A stretch of 63,541 nucleotides of DNA from an uncultured Peptoniphilus sp. (lineage in GTDB: Bacteria; Bacillota; Clostridia; Tissierellales; Peptoniphilaceae): NCBI GenBank assembly GCA_902489255.1, contig CABTZF010000004.1, positions 1 to 63,541 on the forward strand. Direction: 5' to 3'. The first letter of the stretch is position 1. Each line of letters begins with the position of its first letter. A program made the position numbers and the translations under genes. Positions 48,101 to 56,052 of this stretch are shown piece by piece. Under the pieces are notes generated by a model. It saw nothing but the letters and a program-made list of their open reading frames with translations. It had not been told where the DNA came from and did not search any database.

Positions 48101-48190
48101 GGAGAGATGTCCGAGAGGTTGAAGGAGCACGCCTGGAAAGCGTGTATACGAGCAATCGTATCGGGGGTTCGAATCCCCCTCTCTCCGCCA
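48101..48190 (+). tRNA. tRNA-Ser (anticodon GGA)
   Basis: A class II tRNA with a long variable arm. The acceptor GGAGAGA pairs with TCTCTCC, the discriminator is G and CCA is encoded. The anticodon stem CACGC/GCGTG holds the loop CTGGAAA, giving anticodon GGA (reads UCC/UCU). The T arm is GGGGGTTCGAATCCCCC. The SRP RNA begins immediately after CCA, so both are likely processed from one transcript. Confidence 0.97.
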
Positions 48191-48462
48191 TTACCATGCT
48201 AGACGGGAAATTAGCGATGTCCTGTACCTGCAATTCGCTACAGCAGGGTCGAATTCCCCATCTCGGTTCTTAGCTATGCAGTCTGCCTCGAATAAGTGGT
48301 GTTGAGAGTCGGGTCCTACGCAATGAAAACTTACGAACCGTGTCAGGCCTTGACCGGAGCAGCACTAAGTAAGATCTTTCGTGTGCCGTATGGAGTGCCT
48401 GGCTTGAGCTAACTACTCGGGTACCGTGTGGAGTTAATTATCAAAATGGGGTGCATGGTTAC
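48191..48462 (+). ncRNA. ffs: Signal recognition particle RNA, long Bacillus/Clostridium type
   Basis: About 272 bases, the size of Firmicute scRNA with an Alu domain. The ends pair (ACCATGC at 48193-48199 with GCATGGT at 48453-48459). The Alu part includes the TGTCCTGTACCTGC/GCAGGG loops. The conserved S-domain tip around 48340-48370 reads GTGTCAGG...GGAGCAGCACTAAG. Between the conserved sides the apical loop is CCTTGACCGG rather than the usual TCCGGAAGGA, so a GNRA loop is absent. SRP RNA with Ffh targets nascent membrane and secreted proteins. Confidence 0.92.
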
Positions 48463-49163
48463 ATATGCCAAGAGGAAATATTTAAGATTTCCTCTTTTTT
48501 TAATCTTTTTTTCTTTTTCAAAAATATTTCAGCCCCAAGATAGAAGTCCATCTTATCTCCTGTTAAATAAAAATTATCTCTCAATATATTTTCTTTAATA
48601 TATGTATAATCACAAATAATTGGGTCAATATTTGTTAGTATCCTATATTGATAAAGCATTTTTTTAAATAAGTCCTTATATAGGTGCAAGGCGGATGAAG
48701 CAAAGAATATTAAATCATATTTTTTTAAGTTAATTCCGCTTAAATATTCTTTTAAAATTTCCCAAACGACTAAATCTCCTGCAAAATTTGTGCATGCATT
48801 AATTAGATATGTTACATCTAATGTTTCAAAATTAGATGGTATTAAGTTATCCAAGAAATTATTTATAGATAAATTATTGGAGCTAAGCATTAACACTTTT
48901 TTGTCCTTTAAGGTTTCCTTTAAAGTTTTTATACCGAATTCAACATTTTCTTTTTCATACAAAAAAGCTGCTGCGTCCAAGTCACTAACAATTATTCTTT
49001 TTTCACCTTGTAGCTTTTGATAAATTTTTTCAGTTCTCGCCTTAATTTCAGCTTTTCCGTAAACTCCATAAGAAGAATATCGATTGTCTACATAATAATT
49101 TAACTTGTGGTCATATTCTTTAAATATATTAATTATACCTACATTTGAGTCATATATTGCCAT
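48459..49163 (-). CDS. Glutamate-racemase-like protein lacking both catalytic cysteines
   Basis: This 234-residue protein follows MurI along its length: AIYDSNVG (MurI DSGVGG), LNYYVDNRYSSYG (IIYxGDTxRxPYG), a strand IIVSDLDAAA (ACNTA site), VLMLSSNNLSI, YDLIFFASSALHLYKDL (LGCTHYPxLK site), and the ending FYLTGDKMDFYLGAEIFL. Both racemase cysteines are gone (D61 and S156 at their places) and the GCTH histidine is A158, so racemisation is not possible. It is shorter than MurI (about 265). Its start overlaps ispE by 14 bases, and its stop codon lies in the SRP RNA terminal stem. It is an intact frame, so a pseudoenzyme with a binding role is likelier than a dead gene. Confidence 0.7.
   Translation of the reverse strand: MAIYDSNVGIINIFKEYDHKLNYYVDNRYSSYGVYGKAEIKARTEKIYQKLQGEKRIIVSDLDAAAFLYEKENVEFGIKTLKETLKDKKVLMLSSNNLSINNFLDNLIPSNFETLDVTYLINACTNFAGDLVVWEILKEYLSGINLKKYDLIFFASSALHLYKDLFKKMLYQYRILTNIDPIICDYTYIKENILRDNFYLTGDKMDFYLGAEIFLKKKKRLKKEEILNISSWHM
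48468..48503 (+). terminator. Terminator of the tRNA-Ser/SRP RNA transcript
   Basis: AAGAGGAAAT and ATTTCCTCTT pair around a short loop, followed by TTTTT. It lies within the 3' coding end of the convergent MurI-like gene. Confidence 0.85.
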
Positions 49164-49998
49164 AAAAATCTCCTGCTCTTACTTTAAAAACATTCTTGTA
49201 AATATTTCTATAAAATTTATAGGCCCTTTCAAGATCCTTATTTTTTTCAAAAATTGCAAAAATTGTTGGCCCACTCCCACTCATAAGAGAAATTCCATTA
49301 AAAGTCCTTAGTTTTTCTTTTATATAACAGAGGTCTTTATGTTCAGTAAATACAAATTTTTCCATTTTATTGGCTAAATTAACTGAAAGAAATTTATAAT
49401 CATAAGCATTTAAAGCCCTTATAATTTCGTCTGTTTTTATCCTTTTTTCGTCCAATTTTAAGTTATTATAAACAATGGGCGTGCTAACTCCATAACCGGG
49501 ATTCACTATTAAAACGTTGGGATATAAAAAGCTACCGCATGGACTTAATATGTTTCCAATTCCTGATGCTTTCATATTTTTATTATTTAACATAAAGGGA
49601 AAATCGGCCCCCAGTGGCTCTGATATTTTCATAAGGTCTTTTAAAGTCAAGTTTAATGAATATATCTCATTAATGGCCTGTAAAGTTGCAGCTCCGTCAG
49701 CAGTCCCACCTGCAAGTCCCGCCTGCATAAGTATATTTTTTTTTACCTTAACTTTTATAGGTAAGTTTTTTCCAATATATAAAGAAATTGCCTGATAGGC
49801 TTTGTAAATAATATTTTTTTCCTTGTTAAATCCGAAGTCTCCATAAATTTCTGTATCTTTAGAATTTTTATCAAAAAAAAGTTCATCATAGAGGTCGGTC
49901 TTAACCATTATAGTGGAAATATTATGGTAACCGTCCTGCCTTTTTGACAGCACGTCTAAAGACAGGTTTATTTTTGCGTATGCTTTTTTATATATCAT
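49150..49998 (-). CDS. ispE: 4-diphosphocytidyl-2-C-methyl-D-erythritol kinase
   Basis: IspE phosphorylates CDP-ME in the non-mevalonate (MEP) isoprenoid pathway. The 282-residue GHMP kinase has the N-terminal AKINLSLDV, the ATP-binding loop QAGLAGGTADGAA (near 92-104; family PxxxGLGGGSSDAA) and the C-terminal LMSGSGPTIFA. The GHMP loop is slightly divergent (GLAGGTADGA). It is transcribed after veg and overlaps the MurI-like gene. Confidence 0.95.
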   Translation of the reverse strand: MIYKKAYAKINLSLDVLSKRQDGYHNISTIMVKTDLYDELFFDKNSKDTEIYGDFGFNKEKNIIYKAYQAISLYIGKNLPIKVKVKKNILMQAGLAGGTADGAATLQAINEIYSLNLTLKDLMKISEPLGADFPFMLNNKNMKASGIGNILSPCGSFLYPNVLIVNPGYGVSTPIVYNNLKLDEKRIKTDEIIRALNAYDYKFLSVNLANKMEKFVFTEHKDLCYIKEKLRTFNGISLMSGSGPTIFAIFEKNKDLERAYKFYRNIYKNVFKVRAGDFYGNI

Positions 49999-50060
49999 AA
50001 GTCACCTCTGATTAATTATAATAAAAAAAAGCATAAAAAAAAAGACATATGAAATGCCTT

Positions 50061-50327
50061 TTAAGATATCAATTTTGCATCTGAGTATTTTACATCATCG
50101 TCAAGAATTGTCAGTTTGACTGTTGAAGTAAGTACGTCAGAATAGGTAAAAGATGATGTCACTATATCATCGCCATTAAATACATCTATTACAAATAAGC
50201 TAGGATAAATTGCCTTCAAAATTCCCCTTCTAGTTACAATCTTCTTTCGACCCTTGTTAGCTTTAACAATAATCTTCTTTCCAATATGTGACTCAAGTTC
50301 TCTCTTAATAATTTCCATTTGATTCAT
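50061..50327 (-). CDS. veg: Veg family protein
   Basis: An 88-residue Veg protein. The motif IGKKIIVKANKGRKKIVTRRGIL with SFTYSDVLT is diagnostic. In Bacillus, Veg stimulates biofilm matrix gene expression; the general role in Firmicutes is uncertain. I start it at the ATG at 50327, seven bases after AAAGGA, not at a TTG two codons upstream. As in many Firmicutes it lies before ispE and has a very strong promoter. Confidence 0.93.
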   Translation of the reverse strand: MNQMEIIKRELESHIGKKIIVKANKGRKKIVTRRGILKAIYPSLFVIDVFNGDDIVTSSFTYSDVLTSTVKLTILDDDVKYSDAKLIS

Positions 50328-50366
50328 AAGCAATTCCTTTCTATCAAGTCCTTCAGCTACTTATTC

Positions 50367-50395
50367 ATTTTATCAAATTTTGATATATATGTCAA
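50367..50395 (-). promoter_or_regulatory. Strong sigma-A promoter of veg
   Basis: On the minus strand a perfect TTGACA, a 17-base spacer and TAAAAT precede veg. Confidence 0.85.
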
Positions 50396-50632
50396 GAAAA
50401 TTATTATTTTAACTCATCTAAATATTTTTGTCAATGAATTTAAAAAATTTTTTTAATTTTTTTAATGGATATATCTTAGATTTTCATACTCCCTACAGAT
50501 CCTTTTAATTTATAAGTTCAGTTCTCATACTCAATAAACCACTTATATAAACTTAAATTAAAAGCTAGCTTATTTGTTAGGTTAATAAAATAATTTTACT
50601 TAAAAACAAGGTCACTAAATTAAATAAATTTA
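50396..50632. other. Intergenic between veg and the ABC importer
   Basis: AT-rich sequence without a supported gene, hairpin or regulatory RNA. Confidence 0.45.
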
Positions 50633-51412
50633 TTATGATACAAGCCTAAGATCTTCATCATTTTTAACCCTATTGTCATATTCTTTTCTTAAATCTTCTT
50701 CACTTATTTCTTCAGGCTTTATATCCAAAACAATCTTGCCCTTATCAAGCATTATAATTCTATCTGAATATTCAAGAGCATTCCTTAAATTATGAGTTAT
50801 CATTAAAGTTGTAATCTTTTCTTTTTTTATTAAACTTTCTGTTTTATCCATAATGATTTTTGAAGTTTTTGGATCAAGGGCTGCTGTATGTTCATCCAAA
50901 AGCAAAAGTTCAGGCTTTCTTATTGTAGCCATTAATAGGGATAGAGATTGGCGTTGACCTCCTGAAAGAAATTTAACTTGGGTTTTTAACTTGTTTTCTA
51001 ATCCAATATCAATTTCTTTTAGCTTTTCAATTATAGGATTTATATTTTCCTTTTGAACCAATCTTCTTAAAGTGAATTTTTTTCCTTTCTTTAATGCCAT
51101 TGACATGTTTTCCAATATATTTAATGATTGACAAACTCCCATTGATGGATTTTGATTTACCTTACCTATATAAAGAGCACGTTTTTCTTCATCCATATTT
51201 GAAATTTTTATATCGCCAAGTGAAATTTCCCCTGAATCAGCTGGCAATTCTCCTGATATTATATTAAATAAAGTTGACTTTCCACAGCCATTGGCTCCTA
51301 AAATTGTGGTGCAGGTGTTTTCTTCTAAAGTTAAGGAGAAGTTTTCAAATACTTTATTTTCTTCTTCAGTTCCCTTGTAAAATGTTTTATTTATGTTTTT
51401 TATTGATAACAT
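50633..51412 (-). CDS. ABC transporter ATPase (TrpX-type importer system)
   Basis: A 259-residue ATP-binding subunit: Walker A GANGCGKST, signature LSGGQRQS, Walker B LLLDEHTA and H-loop THN. It is encoded one base after the permease and powers the system formed with it and the binding proteins encoded upstream. By T-box context the substrates are probably aromatic amino acids. The Walker B is followed by DEH rather than DEP, which is normal for this subgroup. Confidence 0.93.
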   Translation of the reverse strand: MLSIKNINKTFYKGTEEENKVFENFSLTLEENTCTTILGANGCGKSTLFNIISGELPADSGEISLGDIKISNMDEEKRALYIGKVNQNPSMGVCQSLNILENMSMALKKGKKFTLRRLVQKENINPIIEKLKEIDIGLENKLKTQVKFLSGGQRQSLSLLMATIRKPELLLLDEHTAALDPKTSKIIMDKTESLIKKEKITTLMITHNLRNALEYSDRIIMLDKGKIVLDIKPEEISEEDLRKEYDNRVKNDEDLRLVS

Positions 51413-51413
51413 G

Positions 51414-52286
51414 TCAATTTTCCTTTCTATTTTTTAATTTATCCAGACTAAGTCCTGCCATATTGTTATATATTATGAAAATTATTACTATAATTGCTGT
51501 TACAGCTTTTAAATCTGAAGGCTGCAAGCCTGCTGATATAGCTAGACCAAAAATTATTCTGTAAACCACCGCTCCTACAATTGCCCTTGTGGTTCTGTTT
51601 AAAAATCTGGCATTTTTTAAAAATGCATCTCCTATTACGATTGAAGCTAAAGCAGATACTATTATTGTTTGCCCCATGGTAATATCACAATAGCCTGTTG
51701 ATTGAGCCATGAGTGAACCCGCAAGCCCAACCAGAGCATTTGATAAAATTAATCCATAAGCATAATACTTGTTTGGATTTTTCCCTAAAGATTTTACCAG
51801 CCCCGCATTATCACCTGTAGCTAAGAGCAGATATCCTTTTTCTGTTTTTAAAAACCAATCCATCAGGGCTTTTATCAGTCCCACTATTATGATTAAAATT
51901 ATAACTTTGGGAATTTGTGGCAACAGAGAAAAAATAACATTATATTCATAAAAAGTTACATTTGATGTGCCGGTAATTCTTAAATTGACCGTATATAATA
52001 TTGTCATTGTTAAAATTCCCGCAAGTATTGAATCTATATTAAACTTTTTATATAAAAAATATGTTAAATACCCGGCAAGTCCTCCTGCCGCAAATGCAAG
52101 AATCATTGCTATTATTGGTGATAATCCCGATGTCAGTACCTTTGCAAATACAAAGGCACCGAGGGGAAATGTTCCTTCAACTGAAAGATCTGCTAAATTT
52201 AAAATTTTGAAAGTTATTACTACTCCTATGGCAAGAATTGAAAATATTAAACCTGTTACCAAGGACTCCATTAATACTGAACTCAT
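51414..52286 (-). CDS. ABC transporter permease (LivH/BPD_transp_2 type)
   Basis: A 290-residue membrane protein with about eight helices, opening SSVLMESLVTGLIFSILAIGV, with the GTFPLGAF and conserved A-x-G-x-L membrane motifs of the branched-chain-amino-acid-type permease family that partners PF04392 binding proteins. Only one permease gene is present, so it likely acts as a homodimer. It lies 23 bases after the first binding-protein gene. Confidence 0.9.
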   Translation of the reverse strand: MSSVLMESLVTGLIFSILAIGVVITFKILNLADLSVEGTFPLGAFVFAKVLTSGLSPIIAMILAFAAGGLAGYLTYFLYKKFNIDSILAGILTMTILYTVNLRITGTSNVTFYEYNVIFSLLPQIPKVIILIIIVGLIKALMDWFLKTEKGYLLLATGDNAGLVKSLGKNPNKYYAYGLILSNALVGLAGSLMAQSTGYCDITMGQTIIVSALASIVIGDAFLKNARFLNRTTRAIVGAVVYRIIFGLAISAGLQPSDLKAVTAIIVIIFIIYNNMAGLSLDKLKNRKEN

Positions 52287-52309
52287 CTAATCTCATTCTC
52301 CTATTTTTA

Positions 52310-53302
52310 TTACTTATTAATTAACTTTGCATCCTTACACAAATCCTCTATATTTTTAATACCCAGCATTTTTGCCGTATTTTCATTTACAACCTTACTT
52401 GCTTCAGTAGAAAAATATACAGGTATCTCTTTAATTTCTTTGCCTTTCAATATTTTTACAGCCATGTCGCCGGCAACTTGCCCAAGCTTTAAATAATTAG
52501 CCCCATTTGATAAAAGTATGCCGTTTTCGACAGGCCCTTCTTCAGCTGCAAAAGATGGTATTTTTCTATCAATTAATTTTTGTGAAATAATTTTTGCTGA
52601 TGATGCAACTAAATTATCACTTAATACATAAAAAGCATCTATGTCATCTTTAAAACTTGCCATAGCTTGTGCAACATCATTAACATTATTAACTCCCTTA
52701 TCTTCAACTTCAATAGATAAATTTTTAGTTGCTCTTTTTAATTCATCTATTTGAAATTTAGAATTTATTTCATTTGTTGAAAACAACAAGCCGATTTTTT
52801 TTGTTTGCGGGAAAAATTCTATAAAATTTTCCAGCTGCATATCAACAGATATATAATCACTGACTCCGGTTATATTTGCTTCCGGTTCTTCTAAATTTTT
52901 TACCAAACCGGCACTTACCGGATCAGTTACTGCTGAAAAAACAATCGGAATGCCGTTATTTGCATTTTTTGCTCCTTGAGCTGCCGGAGTTGCTATTGCA
53001 TAAATTAAATCACATTTTTCACCTTCAAAGGCGGAAACTATTGTAGGTATCAAAGTAACATCTCCTGATGCATTTTTTAGAAGAATTTCTGCATCGGGAA
53101 ATTCTTTTTTTACTTCTTCCTCAAAACCTTTTTCGCACCTATCAAGGGCAATGTGCTCTGACATTTGAACCACACCTATTTTTATTTTTTTTGAATTATC
53201 TCCTGTAGATGCATCAGTTGTATCTGTGCTCTCTTTTTTACCACAAGCACATATTATAAGTGCCATAAAAACTAATACCAAAAACTTCCTTAAATTTTTC
53301 AT
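52310..53302 (-). CDS. ABC transporter substrate-binding lipoprotein (PF04392), first paralogue
   Basis: This 330-residue lipoprotein has a signal peptide ending ALIICAC and a two-lobed periplasmic-binding fold of the ABC_sub_bind/TrpX family: IGVVQMSEHIALDRCEKGF, YAIATPAAQGAKN, PIVFSAVTDPVSAGLV and PSFAAEEGPVENG. It is about 50% alike by eye to the second binding protein encoded at 53639. It is preceded by its own promoter and a T-box whose specifier reads UAC (Tyr), and it heads the operon with permease and ATPase. Tyrosine or another aromatic amino acid is therefore the inferred ligand. Confidence 0.9.
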   Translation of the reverse strand: MKNLRKFLVLVFMALIICACGKKESTDTTDASTGDNSKKIKIGVVQMSEHIALDRCEKGFEEEVKKEFPDAEILLKNASGDVTLIPTIVSAFEGEKCDLIYAIATPAAQGAKNANNGIPIVFSAVTDPVSAGLVKNLEEPEANITGVSDYISVDMQLENFIEFFPQTKKIGLLFSTNEINSKFQIDELKRATKNLSIEVEDKGVNNVNDVAQAMASFKDDIDAFYVLSDNLVASSAKIISQKLIDRKIPSFAAEEGPVENGILLSNGANYLKLGQVAGDMAVKILKGKEIKEIPVYFSTEASKVVNENTAKMLGIKNIEDLCKDAKLINK

Positions 53303-53321
53303 TTTTTTACCTCCTACAGTA

Positions 53322-53578
53322 TAAAAAAATCTTTCGTCCTCTAAAGGGACGAAAGACTTGACTTCGCGGTACCACCCGATTTGTAATAAAATTACCTCTC
53401 AATTAAGGTCTAACAACCTCTAGCCTAAGTTAACGGTGGCTTCCGTATTTGCCTACTAAATTCAACAAATAAGCTTTAGAGTGTATTAAGATTTAAAAAA
53501 TATGCCTTTCACCAGCCGGCAATTCTCTGAATTTTCCGTACAATCTCTTTTTTCTCTATCAACGCTTCTTTATAAATT
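53322..53578 (-). promoter_or_regulatory. T-box leader, specifier probably UAC (Tyr)
   Basis: On the minus strand: a stem I with the GGCTGGTGAAAGGC apical segment, a specifier loop TTAATACACTCT in which the triplet before the conserved A is UAC, an ACCGTTA stem III motif, the T-box core GGGTGGTACCGCG, and a terminator GTCTTTCGTCC/GGACGAAAGAT with seven T. The UGGU bulge pairs with an ACCA acceptor end, so discriminator A, which fits Tyr and not Trp (G73). Confidence 0.85.
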
Positions 53579-53584
53579 AGCTTT

Positions 53585-53613
53585 AGTATAATATAAGGGC
53601 AAACTTTTGTCAA
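53585..53613 (-). promoter_or_regulatory. Promoter of the first T-box operon
   Basis: A perfect TTGACA, 17-base spacer and TATACT on the minus strand, just upstream of the T-box. Confidence 0.85.
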
Positions 53614-53638
53614 GCAAATTATTAAGTTTTTTTATTTT

Positions 53639-54613
53639 TTATTTACCTACAACTTCTGCATCTTTTAAAACTTCTGAATCCAAGTTTATACCTAATATTT
53701 CCGCTGTTTCCTTATTAACTTTCTTAACATTTTCCTTATTATCTTCTACGTGGATATTTTTAATATCTTCACCCTTTAAAATTTTTGCAGCCATTTTTGC
53801 AGCTTGTTTGCCGTGAAGATAATAGTCAACCCCTTCAGACATTAGAAGCCCGTTTGTAACTTGACCTTCTTCTGCAGAAAATGAAATAATTTTTTCATCA
53901 TTTAAGATTTTGCTAATTATGGGTGCCGCTGAAGCAACCGTTGAGTCTGTCAATGCATAAAGAGCATCTATTTTTCCTTCAATAGAAGCAATGGCTTGAG
54001 GAATTTCGTTTATATTATTAATCCCGACATATTCAAGTTCAAGACCCATGTCCTTACAAATTTTCTTAACTTCTTCCATTTGGATAAGAGAATTTTTTTC
54101 GAATGTTGAATAAATAACTCCAATTGTTTTAATGTTAGAGTCTAATTTTAACAAGGTTTCTAATTGATTTTTTATTGGCACAGCGTCAGTAATACCTGTT
54201 ATATTTTCAATTTTGTCATAAGCATCTACAAGACCTGATTCTACCGGATCAGTAACTGCTGAGAATATAATTTTCTTATTCGGCAGCGCAGTTTTTGCAC
54301 CTTGAGCCGCAGGTGTTGCTATTGCATAAACAAGATCATAATCATCTCCGGCAAATTTTTTTGGAACAGTTGTGGTTAAGGTTGAGTCTCCATTTTCATT
54401 TTGAACTTCGATTTCTGCATCAATTCCTTCTTCCTTTAATCCATCAATAAATCCTTTTTTAGCATTTTCAAGAGAAATGTGATCCATATATTGGACAATA
54501 CCAATTTTTACTTTTTCATCATCTTTTTTTTCTTCTACTTGTTTTTGTCCTCTACATCCTGCTAACATAGTTAAACTTAGTGCGACAGCTAACGTTAATG
54601 ATAATTTTTTCAT
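53639..54613 (-). CDS. ABC transporter substrate-binding lipoprotein (PF04392), second paralogue
   Basis: A 324-residue lipoprotein from the ATG at 54613 (after TGGAGG; the longer frame to 54652 runs into the T-box terminator). The signal peptide ends with lipobox LAGC. The fold markers match the first paralogue: IGIVQYMDHISLENAKKGF, YAIATPAAQGAKT, IIFSAVTDPVESGLV, ISFSAEEGQVTNG. It is transcribed alone, from its own promoter and T-box (specifier UUC, Phe), and must borrow the permease and ATPase from the next operon. The inferred ligand is phenylalanine or a related aromatic. Confidence 0.9.
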   Translation of the reverse strand: MKKLSLTLAVALSLTMLAGCRGQKQVEEKKDDEKVKIGIVQYMDHISLENAKKGFIDGLKEEGIDAEIEVQNENGDSTLTTTVPKKFAGDDYDLVYAIATPAAQGAKTALPNKKIIFSAVTDPVESGLVDAYDKIENITGITDAVPIKNQLETLLKLDSNIKTIGVIYSTFEKNSLIQMEEVKKICKDMGLELEYVGINNINEIPQAIASIEGKIDALYALTDSTVASAAPIISKILNDEKIISFSAEEGQVTNGLLMSEGVDYYLHGKQAAKMAAKILKGEDIKNIHVEDNKENVKKVNKETAEILGINLDSEVLKDAEVVGK

Positions 54614-54633
54614 CTTTCTAACCTCCATTACAA

Positions 54634-54903
54634 TAAAAAAACCTCCGCCCACATAGGGCGAAGGATCGCGGTACCACCTAATTTATAATTACAATAATTA
54701 TATCTCTTTAAGATCTATCAATCTCTATCCTAAATAACGGTGGCATCCGTAGCAGTCTACTTGTTTTCAACCGCCATGCTTAAGAGTGAATATTACATAT
54801 CTATTTACCTATGGGCTTTCACCAATCCCCACTCTCTAAAAGATAACTAGGATATCTTTCTCTCTTTCATTGCATCTATACTTTTATATTGCTTTCTTTT
54901 ATG
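54634..54903 (-). promoter_or_regulatory. T-box leader, specifier probably UUC (Phe)
   Basis: On the minus strand: stem I with AGAGAGTGGGGATTGGTGAAAG apical elements split over its two arms, specifier loop ...AATATTCACTCTT in which the triplet before the conserved A is UUC, ACCGTTA, core TAGGTGGTACCGCG and terminator CCTTCGCCC/GGGCGGAGG with TTTTTT. The UGGU bulge again implies an A discriminator, as tRNA-Phe has. Confidence 0.82.
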
Positions 54904-54909
54904 TCCTAT

Positions 54910-54938
54910 ATTCTAGCTTGCATTAAAATAATTGTCAA
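54910..54938 (-). promoter_or_regulatory. Promoter of the second T-box transcript
   Basis: TTGACA, 17-base spacer and TAGAAT on the minus strand, 9 bases past the nadE stop. Confidence 0.8.
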
Positions 54939-54946
54939 GCCTTTTT

Positions 54947-55678
54947 TTATTTTTTTATTTTGAAAATAGGAACCGGTACTCTCTTATGATTAGATTTTTT
55001 GTGCATATTATCAATTTTTTCTTTTATTTCCGGTTTTGGAACTTTTATTCCCCTAATGTAGGAGTCAAGTTCATCATAAGTAAAGCCCATTTCTTCTTCA
55101 TCACTTTGCCCCTTCCAAAGACCTGCGGAAGGTTTTTTAGTGATTATAAATTCCGGTAAGTTTAAAACTTTAGCAAGTTCAAAAATATCAGTCTTTAATA
55201 TATTTGCTATTGGATAAATATCTGCTCCGCTATCTCCATATTTTGTTGAATATCCAACATACCATTCGCTGCCGTTAGAAGGTCCCACCACTAAATAGCC
55301 TAAATCTTGACCATAATAATATAAAGTTGTCATCCTTAATCTAGGTTTTATATTTGACTTTGCCAATTTATTATTAGAAGTAAAAGTAGCCTTACATAAT
55401 TCTTCATAAGTTTTTGTCAAATCTATAATCTCAGTTTGTAAATCAATAGCCTTAGCAATTTTTAAAGCATCTTCTTTGTCATCTTCAATGGAATCGCAGG
55501 GCATAATTAGACCCAAAGAGTTTTTAGGAAAAACTCTCTTACAAAGAGCTGCAACAACAGCACTGTCAATTCCGCCCGACAACCCAAAGATAAAGCCCTT
55601 TGCATTGGCTTCTTCTGCTCTTTCCTTTAGCCAAACTGCCAAGTCATCTCTTAATTTTTCATAATTCATTTTACTCAC
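54947..55678 (-). CDS. nadE: NH3-dependent NAD+ synthetase
   Basis: NadE amidates deamido-NAD with ammonia and ATP, the last step of NAD synthesis. The 243-residue protein has the PP-loop GLSGGIDSAVV near 32 and the conserved KPSAGLWKGQSDE near 190. There is no glutaminase domain, so free ammonia is the donor. Its start overlaps the CoA-binding-protein gene by 8 bases, in the hflX-yigZ-CoA-binding-nadE operon. Confidence 0.96.
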   Translation of the reverse strand: MSKMNYEKLRDDLAVWLKERAEEANAKGFIFGLSGGIDSAVVAALCKRVFPKNSLGLIMPCDSIEDDKEDALKIAKAIDLQTEIIDLTKTYEELCKATFTSNNKLAKSNIKPRLRMTTLYYYGQDLGYLVVGPSNGSEWYVGYSTKYGDSGADIYPIANILKTDIFELAKVLNLPEFIITKKPSAGLWKGQSDEEEMGFTYDELDSYIRGIKVPKPEIKEKIDNMHKKSNHKRVPVPIFKIKK

Positions 55679-56048
55679 TTAATCTCCTATATACACAATC
55701 TCTAACAATATTAAAATTTTTATCCTCTAAAAATTTATCAAGTTCATCATCGTAGCTTCCCGGTTGAAAAAATATATTCTTTATTCCTAATTCTTTTGCT
55801 TCTTTTAAATATTCTTTAGCGAATTTAGGATTTACAATTATATCTATTGCATCAACTTGTCCCGGTATATCTTTAAGTGTCTTGTAAACTTTTTGTCCTT
55901 CAATCTCATCGTACTTAGGATTTACTAAATAAACTGTATAGCCCTTTTCTTTTAAAATTTTTGGTATTTTGTAACCAAATTTATCCTTATCTATTGTAGC
56001 ACCAATTACTGCCCAATTTTTTTCTCTTAACATTTCTAATGCGTTCAT
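55671..56048 (-). CDS. CoA-binding-domain protein (YccU-like)
   Basis: A 125-residue single-domain Rossmann protein with KNWAVIGATIDKDKFG, the glycine-rich dinucleotide/CoA site, followed by YTVYLVNPKY and a FFQPGSYDDEL segment. YccU-family proteins bind CoA, but no reaction is known. It overlaps nadE by 8 bases and follows yigZ by 4. Confidence 0.88.
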   Translation of the reverse strand: MNALEMLREKNWAVIGATIDKDKFGYKIPKILKEKGYTVYLVNPKYDEIEGQKVYKTLKDIPGQVDAIDIIVNPKFAKEYLKEAKELGIKNIFFQPGSYDDELDKFLEDKNFNIVRDCVYRRLSE

Positions 56049-56052
56049 ATTT

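Noticed and set aside
53378..54700. Trp regulation of the PF04392 importer, as in trpXYZ systems
   Set aside because: I see no UGG triplet in either specifier position, and the UGGU bulges do not fit the G73 discriminator of bacterial tRNA-Trp.
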